Positions 1-6,894 of a stretch of 6,894 bases of DNA are shown here, in pieces. Numbering within the stretch: the stretch's first letter is position 1; every line of letters starts with the position of its first letter. The position numbers and the translations under genes were made by a program. This stretch comes from an uncultured Eubacteriales bacterium (GTDB lineage: Bacteria > Bacillota_A > Clostridia > Lachnospirales > Lachnospiraceae), in contig ONVT01000260.1 in the NCBI GenBank assembly GCA_900321365.1, positions 1 to 6,894 of the forward strand, written 5' to 3'. The notes beneath the pieces are model-generated. The model worked only from the letters and a program-made list of their open reading frames with translations. It was not told the origin of the DNA and did not search any database.

Positions 1-2892
1 GAACAGCTCCTCGACACGGGGAAGACCCTGTGTGATATCGCCGCCCGCGACACCGCCGGTATGGAAGGTTCTCATGGTCAGCTGCGTGCCCGGCTCGCCG
101 ATTGACTGTGCCGCGATGATGCCGACCGGCTCTCCGACCTGCACTGCCTCGCCGGTCGCCATGTTGGAACCATAGCACTTCGCGCAGATACCAACCCTGC
201 TGCGGCAGGTAAGGATCGTACGGATCTTCACCTTCCGGACCGGGCAGTTCCCATCCGCATCGACGCCTTCCTTCATGATTCTCTCCGCCCTGGAGCGGGT
301 GATCATGCTGTTCGCCCTGACAATCACTTCGCCCTGGCGGTCCATGATCGTCTCAGCGGCGTAGCGTCCGGTAATCCTCTCCTGGAGACTCTCGATCTCC
401 TCTTTCCCGTAGGCAAACTTCCGGATATAACGGCCCGGGATCTCCTCCCTGTCAGCGCTGCAGTCCATCTCACGGATGACCAGGTCCTGTGAAACGACGA
501 CCATCCTTCTGGTCAGGTAGCCGGAGTCCGCCGTACGAAGCGCCGTATCGGACAGACCCTTTCTGGCGCCGTGCGCGCTCATGAAATACTCCAGAACGTC
601 CAGCCCCTCACGGAAGTTGGACTTGATCGGAAGCTCGATCGTGTGACCGGTCGTATCAGCCATCAGTCCGCGCATGCCTGCCAGCTGCTTGATCTGCTTG
701 TCCGAGCCACGGGCTCCGGAGTCTGCCATCATGAAGATGTTGTTGTACTTATCCAGACCTGCCAGCAGATCCTTCGTCAGCTTCGCGTCAGTTTCCTTCC
801 AGGTATCGACAACCGCCCTGTAGCGGTCATCCTCACTGGAGAAGCCTCTGCGGTGCATCATGTTGATGCGGTCCACATTCTCCTGGGCCTTCTCGATCAG
901 GTCTGCCTTTGACTCGGGAACCGTCATGTCGGAAATGGAAACCGTCATGCCTGCCCTGGTCGAATAGCCGTATCCCATCTTCTTGATGTCGTCAAGCACT
1001 TCCGCGGTCTTCGTCGCGCCATGCAGGTTGATGACTTTCTCAAGGATTCTCTTCAGGTCCTTCTTCTTGACCAGCTGGTCAATCTCAAGCTTGAGCTCAT
1101 TCTCCGGAATGGAACGGTCCACGAAGCCAAGATCCTGCGGGATGACTTCATTGAACAGGAACCGGCCGAGCGTGGAGGAAACCAGTCCCGAATGGGTGAC
1201 TTTGCCAATCTTCTTCTCGACCCTCACGCTGATCCTTGACTGCAGGGTCAGGACCTTATTCTCATAGGCAAGGATCGCCTCGCGGACGTCCTTGTAGACG
1301 CCGCCTTCGCCCTTTGCCCCGGGCCTCTCCTGGGTCAGATAGTAGATTCCGAGAACCATGTCCTGGGACGGAACCGCAACCGGGCCTCCGTCGGAGGGCT
1401 TGAGCAGGTTATTCGGCGAGAGCATCAGGAAGCGGCACTCCGCCTGCGCCTCGACGCTCAGCGGGAGGTGCACTGCCATCTGGTCACCGTCAAAGTCCGC
1501 GTTGAACGCGGTGCAGACCAGCGGATGGAGCTTAATCGCCTTGCCTTCCACGAGGATCGGCTCAAACGCCTGGATACCAAGTCTGTGCAGCGTAGGCGCA
1601 CGGTTGAGCATGACCGGATGCTCGCTGATCACATCCTCGAGGACATCCCAGACGTCACTCTCGAGGCGCTCCACCATCTTCTTCGCGTTTTTGATGTTAT
1701 GGCTGATCCCTCTCTGAACCAGCTCCTTCATGACGAAGGGCTTGAAAAGCTCGATCGCCATTTCCTTCGGCAGACCGCACTGATAGATCTTCAGCTCCGG
1801 CCCGACGACGATAACGGAACGTCCGGAATAGTCGACACGCTTTCCAAGCAGGTTCTGGCGGAAACGTCCGCTCTTTCCCTTCAGCATGTCGGAGAGAGAC
1901 TTAAGCGCGCGGTTTCCCGGTCCGGTGACCGGACGGCCCCTGCGGCCGTTGTCGATCAGCGCGTCAACCGCTTCCTGAAGCATACGCTTTTCATTTCTGA
2001 CGATGATGTCCGGAGCGCCCAGCTCAAGCAGGCGGGACAGACGGTTGTTGCGGTTGATGATCCTCCTGTACAGGTCATTCAGATCACTTGTCGCGAAACG
2101 GCCGCCATCCAGCTGTACCATCGGACGAAGATCAGGCGGGATGACCGGGATGACATTCAGAACCATCCACTCCGCCTTGTTTCCGGATTCGCGGAACGCC
2201 TCGACGACTTCCAGCCTCTTGATGAGCTTCGCACTCTTCTGGCTGGTCGCAGTCTCCAGTTCCTTCCGAAGCTCCACGCTCAGCGCGTCCAGGTCGATGT
2301 CCCGAAGCAGCTGCTGCACGGACTCGGCGCCCATGCCCGCCTTGAAAGCGTTCGGTCCAAGCTCGCTGCGCAGCTCCTGGTAACGGACCTCGCCCATGAT
2401 TTCCTTATAGTGAAGCCCCGTAACCGCGCTGTCACCCGGATCCAGGACGACGTAGCTTGCAAAGTACAGAACCTTCTCCAGATCCTTCGGCGACATGTCG
2501 AGGATCAGGCCCATCCTGGACGGGATCCCCTTAAAGTACCAGATGTGGGAGACGGGAGCCGCCAGGACAATGCATCCCATGCGCTCTCTTCTCACCGAGC
2601 TCTTGGTAACCTCGACGCCGCAGCGGTCGCAGATCACGCCCTTGTAACGGATCTTCTTATATTTCCCACAGTGGCACTCCCAGTCCTTGCTCGGCCCGAA
2701 AATGCGCTCGCAGAAGAGTCCATCCGTCTCCGGCTTCAGTGTCCGGTAATTGATGGTCTCAGGTTTTCTGACCTCGCCAAGGAGCTTGTTCCTTGTCGCC
2801 CACTCGCGGATCTTCTCCGGAGAAGCCAGCCCGATCCTGATCGCATCAAATGTCATAGACTGATACACTTCATTATTCGTAATATCCGGCAT
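1..2892 (-). CDS. rpoC: DNA-directed RNA polymerase subunit beta-prime, 3' end cut by window edge
   Basis: Largest subunit of RNA polymerase; it carries the catalytic Mg centre and most of the clamp. I translated 964 codons with no stop. From the N-terminus: zipper (about 25-55), first zinc site (C73, C75, C88, C91), clamp helices that bind sigma (about 271-314), switch 2 region ([18 protein letters not shown], 342-359), catalytic NADFDGDQ (464-471; Asp 466, 468, 470), the SGARGS block (725-730), bridge helix (about 765-800), second zinc site (C811, C896, C903, C906), and the trigger loop with R941 and H944 (E. coli R933, H936). After H944 the sequence goes straight to [19 protein letters not shown], so the Proteobacterial SI3 insertion is absent. 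Firmicutes RpoC is about 1200 residues, so roughly 230-300 are missing beyond base 1. The start is ATG with AAGGAG 7 bases upstream. Oddities: a zipper insertion, a changed GHIEL block and V799 (see findings). Identity is certain. Confidence 0.99.
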   Translation of the reverse strand, partial: MPDITNNEVYQSMTFDAIRIGLASPEKIREWATRNKLLGEVRKPETINYRTLKPETDGLFCERIFGPSKDWECHCGKYKKIRYKGVICDRCGVEVTKSSVRRERMGCIVLAAPVSHIWYFKGIPSRMGLILDMSPKDLEKVLYFASYVVLDPGDSAVTGLHYKEIMGEVRYQELRSELGPNAFKAGMGAESVQQLLRDIDLDALSVELRKELETATSQKSAKLIKRLEVVEAFRESGNKAEWMVLNVIPVIPPDLRPMVQLDGGRFATSDLNDLYRRIINRNNRLSRLLELGAPDIIVRNEKRMLQEAVDALIDNGRRGRPVTGPGNRALKSLSDMLKGKSGRFRQNLLGKRVDYSGRSVIVVGPELKIYQCGLPKEMAIELFKPFVMKELVQRGISHNIKNAKKMVERLESDVWDVLEDVISEHPVMLNRAPTLHRLGIQAFEPILVEGKAIKLHPLVCTAFNADFDGDQMAVHLPLSVEAQAECRFLMLSPNNLLKPSDGGPVAVPSQDMVLGIYYLTQERPGAKGEGGVYKDVREAILAYENKVLTLQSRISVRVEKKIGKVTHSGLVSSTLGRFLFNEVIPQDLGFVDRSIPENELKLEIDQLVKKKDLKRILEKVINLHGATKTAEVLDDIKKMGYGYSTRAGMTVSISDMTVPESKADLIEKAQENVDRINMMHRRGFSSEDDRYRAVVDTWKETDAKLTKDLLAGLDKYNNIFMMADSGARGSDKQIKQLAGMRGLMADTTGHTIELPIKSNFREGLDVLEYFMSAHGARKGLSDTALRTADSGYLTRRMVVVSQDLVIREMDCSADREEIPGRYIRKFAYGKEEIESLQERITGRYAAETIMDRQGEVIVRANSMITRSRAERIMKEGVDADGNCPVRKVKIRTILTCRSRVGICAKCYGSNMATGEAVQVGEPVGIIAAQSIGEPGTQLTMRTFHTGGVAGGDITQGLPRVEELF

Positions 2893-2899
2893 GAACACG

Positions 2900-2905
2900 C
2901 TCCTT
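2900..2905 (-). promoter_or_regulatory. Ribosome binding site of rpoC
   Basis: AAGGAG, a near-perfect anti-16S match, begins on the base right after the rpoB TGA (2908-2906) and lies 7 bases before the rpoC ATG (2892-2890). The 13-base gap between the genes is made up of this site and its spacer, so there is no room for a separate rpoC promoter or a terminator. This supports tight co-transcription, probably with coupled translation giving similar amounts of the two subunits. Confidence 0.9.
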
Positions 2906-5900
2906 TCACTCGGTCTCTTCATCCGAAGCAAATCCCGCCTCCAGCAGATCGTCTGTATCGCTGAAGTCATCCTCCAGATCCATCATCGGCTCATCGGCAT
3001 CCTCCGGAAGCTCCGAATCGACTTCCTCGCCGTCGACCACTTCCTTCGCGGAGAATCCGGCCTGTTCAAGCTCCTGGCGGGAGGCTTCATTCTTCCCGCC
3101 GAACCTGCGGTCATCATCAAGAATGTGCCGCATGTCGGTGTCACCGTAATCCACGCTCTCGATCAGCTTCACCTCACTGCCGTCATCCTTCAGGACACGC
3201 ACATCGAGGGCCAGCGACTGAAGTTCCTTCAGCAGAACCTTGAAGGATTCCGGAATGCCGGGCTCGGGGATGTTCTCTCCCTTGATGATCGCCTCGTAAG
3301 TCTTGACACGTCCGATCACGTCGTCGGACTTCACCGTCAGGATCTCCTGCAGCGTATAGGAAGCACCATAGGCCTCCAGGGCCCAGACCTCCATCTCACC
3401 GAATCTCTGTCCTCCGAACTGGGCCTTGCCGCCGAGCGGCTGCTGGGTGACCAGGGAGTAGGGACCGGTTGAACGGGCATGGATCTTGTCGTCGACCAGG
3501 TGGTGAAGCTTCAGGTAGTTCATGTGCCCGATCGTCGTCGGCCCGTCAAAGGGCTCGCCGGTACGGCCATCACGGAGCTGGACCTTGCCGTCTGACTGGA
3601 TCGGAACGCCCTTCCACAGCTCGCGGTGATCCCTGTTCTCATACAGGTATTCCAGCACGCTCTCAAGCAGTTCTCCCTCGTGGGCAGCCTTGAAGTCCTC
3701 CCACTCCATGTTGACATAATCATTCGCCAGCTTCAGGATCTCCTGGATGTCGCGCTCATTGGCCCCGTCAAAGACAGGGGTGGAAATATGGAAGCCAAGA
3801 GCCATGGCGGCGAGGCTCAGATGGATCTCCAGAACCTGCCCGATGTTCATACGGCTCGGAACGCCCAACGGATTCAGAACGATATCCAGCGGACGCCCGT
3901 TCGGAAGGAACGGCATGTCCTCGATCGGAAGCACCCTGGAGACAACGCCCTTGTTCCCGTGGCGGCCTGCCATCTTGTCACCGACGGAGATCTTTCTCTT
4001 CTGCGCGATGTAGATGCGCACCGACTGGTTCACCCCGGGAGAGAGTTCATCGCCGTTCTCCCTGGTAAATACCTTCGCCGCGACGACGATTCCATATTCG
4101 CCGTGGGGCACCTTCAGGGACGTGTCCCTGACTTCCCTGGCCTTCTCGCCGAAGATCGCGCGAAGCAGTCTCTCCTCCGCAGTGAGCTCGGTCTCTCCCT
4201 TCGGGGTGACCTTTCCGACCAGGATATCACCGGCACGGACCTCCGCACCGATGCGGATAATGCCTCTCTCGTCCAGGTCCTTCAGAGCTTCCTCGCCGAC
4301 GCCGGGCACATCTCTTGTGATCTCTTCCGGCCCGAGCTTCGTATCCCTGGACTCCGCCTCATATTCTTCAATGTGGATGGACGTGTAGACGTCATCCATC
4401 ACCAGACGCTCGCTCAGAAGAACCGCGTCCTCATAGTTGTAGCCTTCCCAGGTCATGAATCCGATCAGAGGATTCTTACCCAGCGCGAGCTCTCCGTTCG
4501 CCGTCGAAGCGCCGTCCGCGATGACCTCGCCTTCCTCGATGTGGTCGCCCTTGACCACGACAGGCCTCTGGTTATAGCAGTTGGACTGGTTGCTCCGCAC
4601 AAACTTGCGCAGGTGGTATTCTTCCCTGGTGCCGTCGTCATTCTGGACGACAATACGGTTCGCCTCGGAGCGGGTAACCGTTCCGGAATGGTTCGCGATC
4701 ACGCACACGCCGGAGTCCACCGCGGCCTTCACTTCCATGCCGGTGCCGACAGCGGCAGCTTCCGTGGTCATGAGCGGAACCGCCTGTCTCTGCATGTTGG
4801 ATCCCATCAGCGCACGGTTCGCGTCGTCGTTCTGGAGGAACGGGATCAGGGCCGTCGCGACGGAGAACACCATCTTCGGAGAGACATCCATGTATTCGAA
4901 CATCGCCTTCGGATACTGCTGCGTCTGCTCGCGGTAGCGTCCGGACACGTTCCTGTGGCGGAAATGTCCTTCTTCATCCAGCTCCGTATTCGCCTGCGCG
5001 ATGTGGTAATTGTCCTCCTCGTCCGCCGTCATGTATACGACCTCGTTCGTGACGAACGGGTTGTCGGGATCAGACTGGTCAACCTTGCGGTAGGGGGCCT
5101 CTACGAATCCATACTTATTAATTCTCGCATAGCATGCCAGCGAGTTGATCAGGCCGATGTTCGGACCTTCAGGAGTCTCGATCGGGCACATCCTTCCGTA
5201 ATGGGAGTAGTGAACGTCGCGGACTTCGAATCCGGCACGGTCTCTCGAAAGGCCGCCCGGGCCCAGGGCTGACAGACGTCTCTTGTGGGTCAGCTCGGAC
5301 AGCGGGTTGTTCTGGTCCATGAACTGTGACAGCTGTGAGGATCCGAAGAATTCCTTGACCGCCGCGGTCACAGGCTTGATATTGATCAGGGACTGGGGCG
5401 TGATGCCCTCGAGTTCCTGTGTCGTCATGCGCTCGCGCACAACTCTCTCGAGACGGCTCAGGCCGATGCGGTACTGGTTCTGGAGCAGTTCGCCGACCGC
5501 ACGGATGCGGCGGTTGCCCAGATGATCGATGTCATCGCTGTTGCCGACACCAAACTCGAGGTGCATGTTGTAGTTGATAGAGGCGAGGATATCCTCCCTC
5601 GTGATATTCTTCGGGATCAGGTCATGAACGTGAAGCTTCACGTCCGCCTTCGCGCTCTCTGTGTCCAGGCTTCCATCCTCCAGAGTGTTGCGCGCAAGCA
5701 GCTCCTCCAGATACGGATAATAGACCAGCTCCGTGATCCCGAGTTCCTCGGGCTCACAGTCAATATAGCTTCGAAGGTCTACCATCATGTTCGACAGGAC
5801 CTTCACGTTCCGCTCTTCCATCGCCAGGGTTACCCAGGGCGTGGCAGCGTTCTGAATCGCGTCCGCCATCTCCTGCGTCACGGTATCTCCCTGCTTAGCA

Positions 5901-6820
5901 AGGATCTCGCCGGTTGTGGTATCCACCACATCCTCCGCGAGGACATGGCCTGTGATGCGGTTCCTGAGCATCAGCTTCTTGTTGTACTTGTAACGACCCA
6001 CCTTTGCCAGGTCGTAGCGGCGCGCATCGAAGAACATTCCGTTGATCAGACTCTCAGCGCTCTCCACCGCAAACGGCTCGCCCGGACGGATCTTCTTGTA
6101 CAGCTCACGAAGGCCGCTCTCGTAATCTTCACTCTCATCCTTCTCAAGAGTGGCGACGATCTTGGGCTCTTCCCCGAACAGCTCGAGAATCTCGGGATTG
6201 GTCCCGACTCTCAGGGCGCGGATCAGCGTCGTGACCGGGACCTTGCGGGTACGGTCCACGCGCACGTAGAACACATCATTAGAATCGGTTTCGTATTCCA
6301 GCCAGGCGCCCCTGTTGGGGATGACAGTGCAGGAAAACAGGGTCTTTCCAAGCTTGTCGCGGGAAATCCCATAGTAAATGCCCGGGCTTCTGACGAGCTG
6401 GCTGACGATGACGCGCTCGGCTCCATTGATGACAAATGTGCCGTTGTCAGTCATCAGCGGCAGATCTCCCATGAAGATCTCATGCTCGCTGATCTCGTCG
6501 CTTTCCTTATTATGAAGCCTCACCCGAACCTTGAGCGGAGCCGCATAGGTCGCGTCTCTTTCCGCGCACTGCTCGATGTTGTACTTGACGTCATCTCTGC
6601 AGAGCTGAAATGAGGTAAAATCAAGGCTGAGTTTTCCTCCATAATCCTCAATCGGGGAAATGTCAGCGAAGGCTTCCGTCAGGCCGTCCGTCAGGAACCA
6701 TTCATAGGAGTTCTTCTGAACTTCTATCAGGTTCGGCATCTGGAGGACTTCCTCGTTTCTCTGGAAGCTCATTCGCATGCTTCTACCAGCCTTTACCGGG
6801 CGAATTCTGTTTTTCTCCAT
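2906..6820 (-). CDS. rpoB: DNA-directed RNA polymerase subunit beta, complete
   Basis: Second-largest subunit of RNA polymerase. With beta-prime it forms the active-site cleft, and it contains the rifamycin pocket. The 1304 residues are complete and uninterrupted. In order: protrusion and lobe (about 25-450, with LVRSPG at 142-147 on the pocket's N-terminal side), rifampicin region (491-531) and [13 protein letters not shown] (546-558), the hybrid-binding core with E797 and D798 of GYNYED (E. coli E813, D814), flap (about 840-935), and [18 protein letters not shown] (941-958; K941 and K949 match E. coli K1065 and K1073). The C-terminal clamp segment (1110-1210) has [14 protein letters not shown]. 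It is about 110 residues longer than B. subtilis RpoB. I infer that this is an expanded lobe region (about 330-400) plus an acidic tail (from about 1210). The ATG is supported by GAGGTGA upstream and by the conserved MEKNRIRP beginning. The gene is followed after 13 bases by rpoC, so the two are co-transcribed. Confidence 0.99.
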   Translation of the reverse strand: MEKNRIRPVKAGRSMRMSFQRNEEVLQMPNLIEVQKNSYEWFLTDGLTEAFADISPIEDYGGKLSLDFTSFQLCRDDVKYNIEQCAERDATYAAPLKVRVRLHNKESDEISEHEIFMGDLPLMTDNGTFVINGAERVIVSQLVRSPGIYYGISRDKLGKTLFSCTVIPNRGAWLEYETDSNDVFYVRVDRTRKVPVTTLIRALRVGTNPEILELFGEEPKIVATLEKDESEDYESGLRELYKKIRPGEPFAVESAESLINGMFFDARRYDLAKVGRYKYNKKLMLRNRITGHVLAEDVVDTTTGEILAKQGDTVTQEMADAIQNAATPWVTLAMEERNVKVLSNMMVDLRSYIDCEPEELGITELVYYPYLEELLARNTLEDGSLDTESAKADVKLHVHDLIPKNITREDILASINYNMHLEFGVGNSDDIDHLGNRRIRAVGELLQNQYRIGLSRLERVVRERMTTQELEGITPQSLINIKPVTAAVKEFFGSSQLSQFMDQNNPLSELTHKRRLSALGPGGLSRDRAGFEVRDVHYSHYGRMCPIETPEGPNIGLINSLACYARINKYGFVEAPYRKVDQSDPDNPFVTNEVVYMTADEEDNYHIAQANTELDEEGHFRHRNVSGRYREQTQQYPKAMFEYMDVSPKMVFSVATALIPFLQNDDANRALMGSNMQRQAVPLMTTEAAAVGTGMEVKAAVDSGVCVIANHSGTVTRSEANRIVVQNDDGTREEYHLRKFVRSNQSNCYNQRPVVVKGDHIEEGEVIADGASTANGELALGKNPLIGFMTWEGYNYEDAVLLSERLVMDDVYTSIHIEEYEAESRDTKLGPEEITRDVPGVGEEALKDLDERGIIRIGAEVRAGDILVGKVTPKGETELTAEERLLRAIFGEKAREVRDTSLKVPHGEYGIVVAAKVFTRENGDELSPGVNQSVRIYIAQKRKISVGDKMAGRHGNKGVVSRVLPIEDMPFLPNGRPLDIVLNPLGVPSRMNIGQVLEIHLSLAAMALGFHISTPVFDGANERDIQEILKLANDYVNMEWEDFKAAHEGELLESVLEYLYENRDHRELWKGVPIQSDGKVQLRDGRTGEPFDGPTTIGHMNYLKLHHLVDDKIHARSTGPYSLVTQQPLGGKAQFGGQRFGEMEVWALEAYGASYTLQEILTVKSDDVIGRVKTYEAIIKGENIPEPGIPESFKVLLKELQSLALDVRVLKDDGSEVKLIESVDYGDTDMRHILDDDRRFGGKNEASRQELEQAGFSAKEVVDGEEVDSELPEDADEPMMDLEDDFSDTDDLLEAGFASDEETE

Positions 6821-6894
6821 TAACTGTTCACCTCTGTACTTTCTGCTGCCTGCTCATACTTGTTTCAGGGCGCACTAACCCACAACGCATAGTC
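6821..6894 (-). other. Region upstream of rpoB (leader or intergenic), incomplete
   Basis: These 74 bases precede rpoB and run off the window. Apart from the Shine-Dalgarno site I see no convincing -35/-10 pair, no U-tract terminator and no strong hairpin; the only short inverted match is GGG...CCC around a few bases near 6868-6881. The end of rplL, the usual upstream neighbour, is not recognisable here. This is probably the 3' part of an rplL-rpoB intergenic region within a longer operon; that is inferred from the usual gene order. Confidence 0.5.
6828..6835 (-). promoter_or_regulatory. Ribosome binding site of rpoB
   Basis: AGAGGTGA on the minus strand, with its last base 7 bases before the ATG at 6820-6818. 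It fixes the start at this ATG rather than at M15 or M17 downstream, which have no comparable site and would remove the conserved MEKNRIRP beginning. Confidence 0.85.

Noticed and set aside
571..1267. Several overlapping plus-strand open frames of 72 to 113 codons
   Set aside because: They lie wholly over conserved rpoC coding sequence and look like low-complexity shadows; two of them (571-912, 1021-1239) end where rpoC uses a TCA Ser codon.
2893..2905. Possible terminator or promoter between rpoB and rpoC
   Set aside because: The gap is only 13 bases and is filled by the rpoC ribosome binding site and its spacer.
1468..2964. 498-codon plus-strand open frame opposite rpoC and the end of rpoB
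   Set aside because: It lies in codon-complementary register with rpoC, has no recognisable protein family, and is explained by absence of TTA, CTA and TCA codons in rpoC; the minus-strand product is a clear RpoC.
5522..6613. 363-codon plus-strand open frame opposite the 5' half of rpoB
   Set aside because: Same codon-register shadow effect; no family resemblance or ribosome binding site seen.
6840..6890. Possible promoter such as TTGTGG with a TATGAG-like -10
   Set aside because: The spacing is about 21 bases and both hexamers are poor matches; the position inside a probable operon gives no independent support.

Overview
The window holds two genes, both on the minus strand: a complete rpoB (RNA polymerase beta subunit, 1304 residues) and, 13 bases downstream of it, the first 964 codons of rpoC (beta-prime subunit), which runs off the left edge. 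Together they are the universal rpoB-rpoC operon, whose products form the two large catalytic subunits of bacterial RNA polymerase. No mobile element, RNA gene, CRISPR array or non-core gene was found.

Organism: the proteins are of Firmicutes (Bacillota) type. The beta-prime trigger loop lacks the large SI3 insertion of Proteobacteria. The beta N-terminus (MEKNRIRPV) and the beta-prime bridge-helix wording ([18 protein letters not shown]) recall Clostridia, most likely Lachnospiraceae or a close relative. The DNA is GC-rich by eye, with codons mostly ending in G or C, so a relatively high-GC member is suggested. This placement is from recalled family wording, not from a search.

Layout, in the direction of transcription (right to left): 6894-6821 is a 74-base upstream region with no recognisable gene and no convincing promoter or terminator. 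A Shine-Dalgarno site at 6835-6828 serves rpoB (6820-2906). Its stop codon abuts a strong AAGGAG site (2905-2900), which serves rpoC (2892 to beyond 1). The genes are almost certainly co-transcribed, probably with rplJ-rplL upstream beyond the window, as in most bacteria.

All catalytic and zinc-binding residues that can be checked are intact, so this is functional housekeeping polymerase. Points worth a second look are small and inside the proteins: an apparent five-residue insertion in the beta-prime zipper, two substitutions in the normally near-invariant RRERMGHIEL block, an Asp-to-Val change at the end of the bridge helix, a Lys at the fidaxomicin sensitizer position, and a strongly acidic beta C-terminal tail. 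I found no sign of an undescribed system. The long plus-strand open frames are shadows of rpoB and rpoC.
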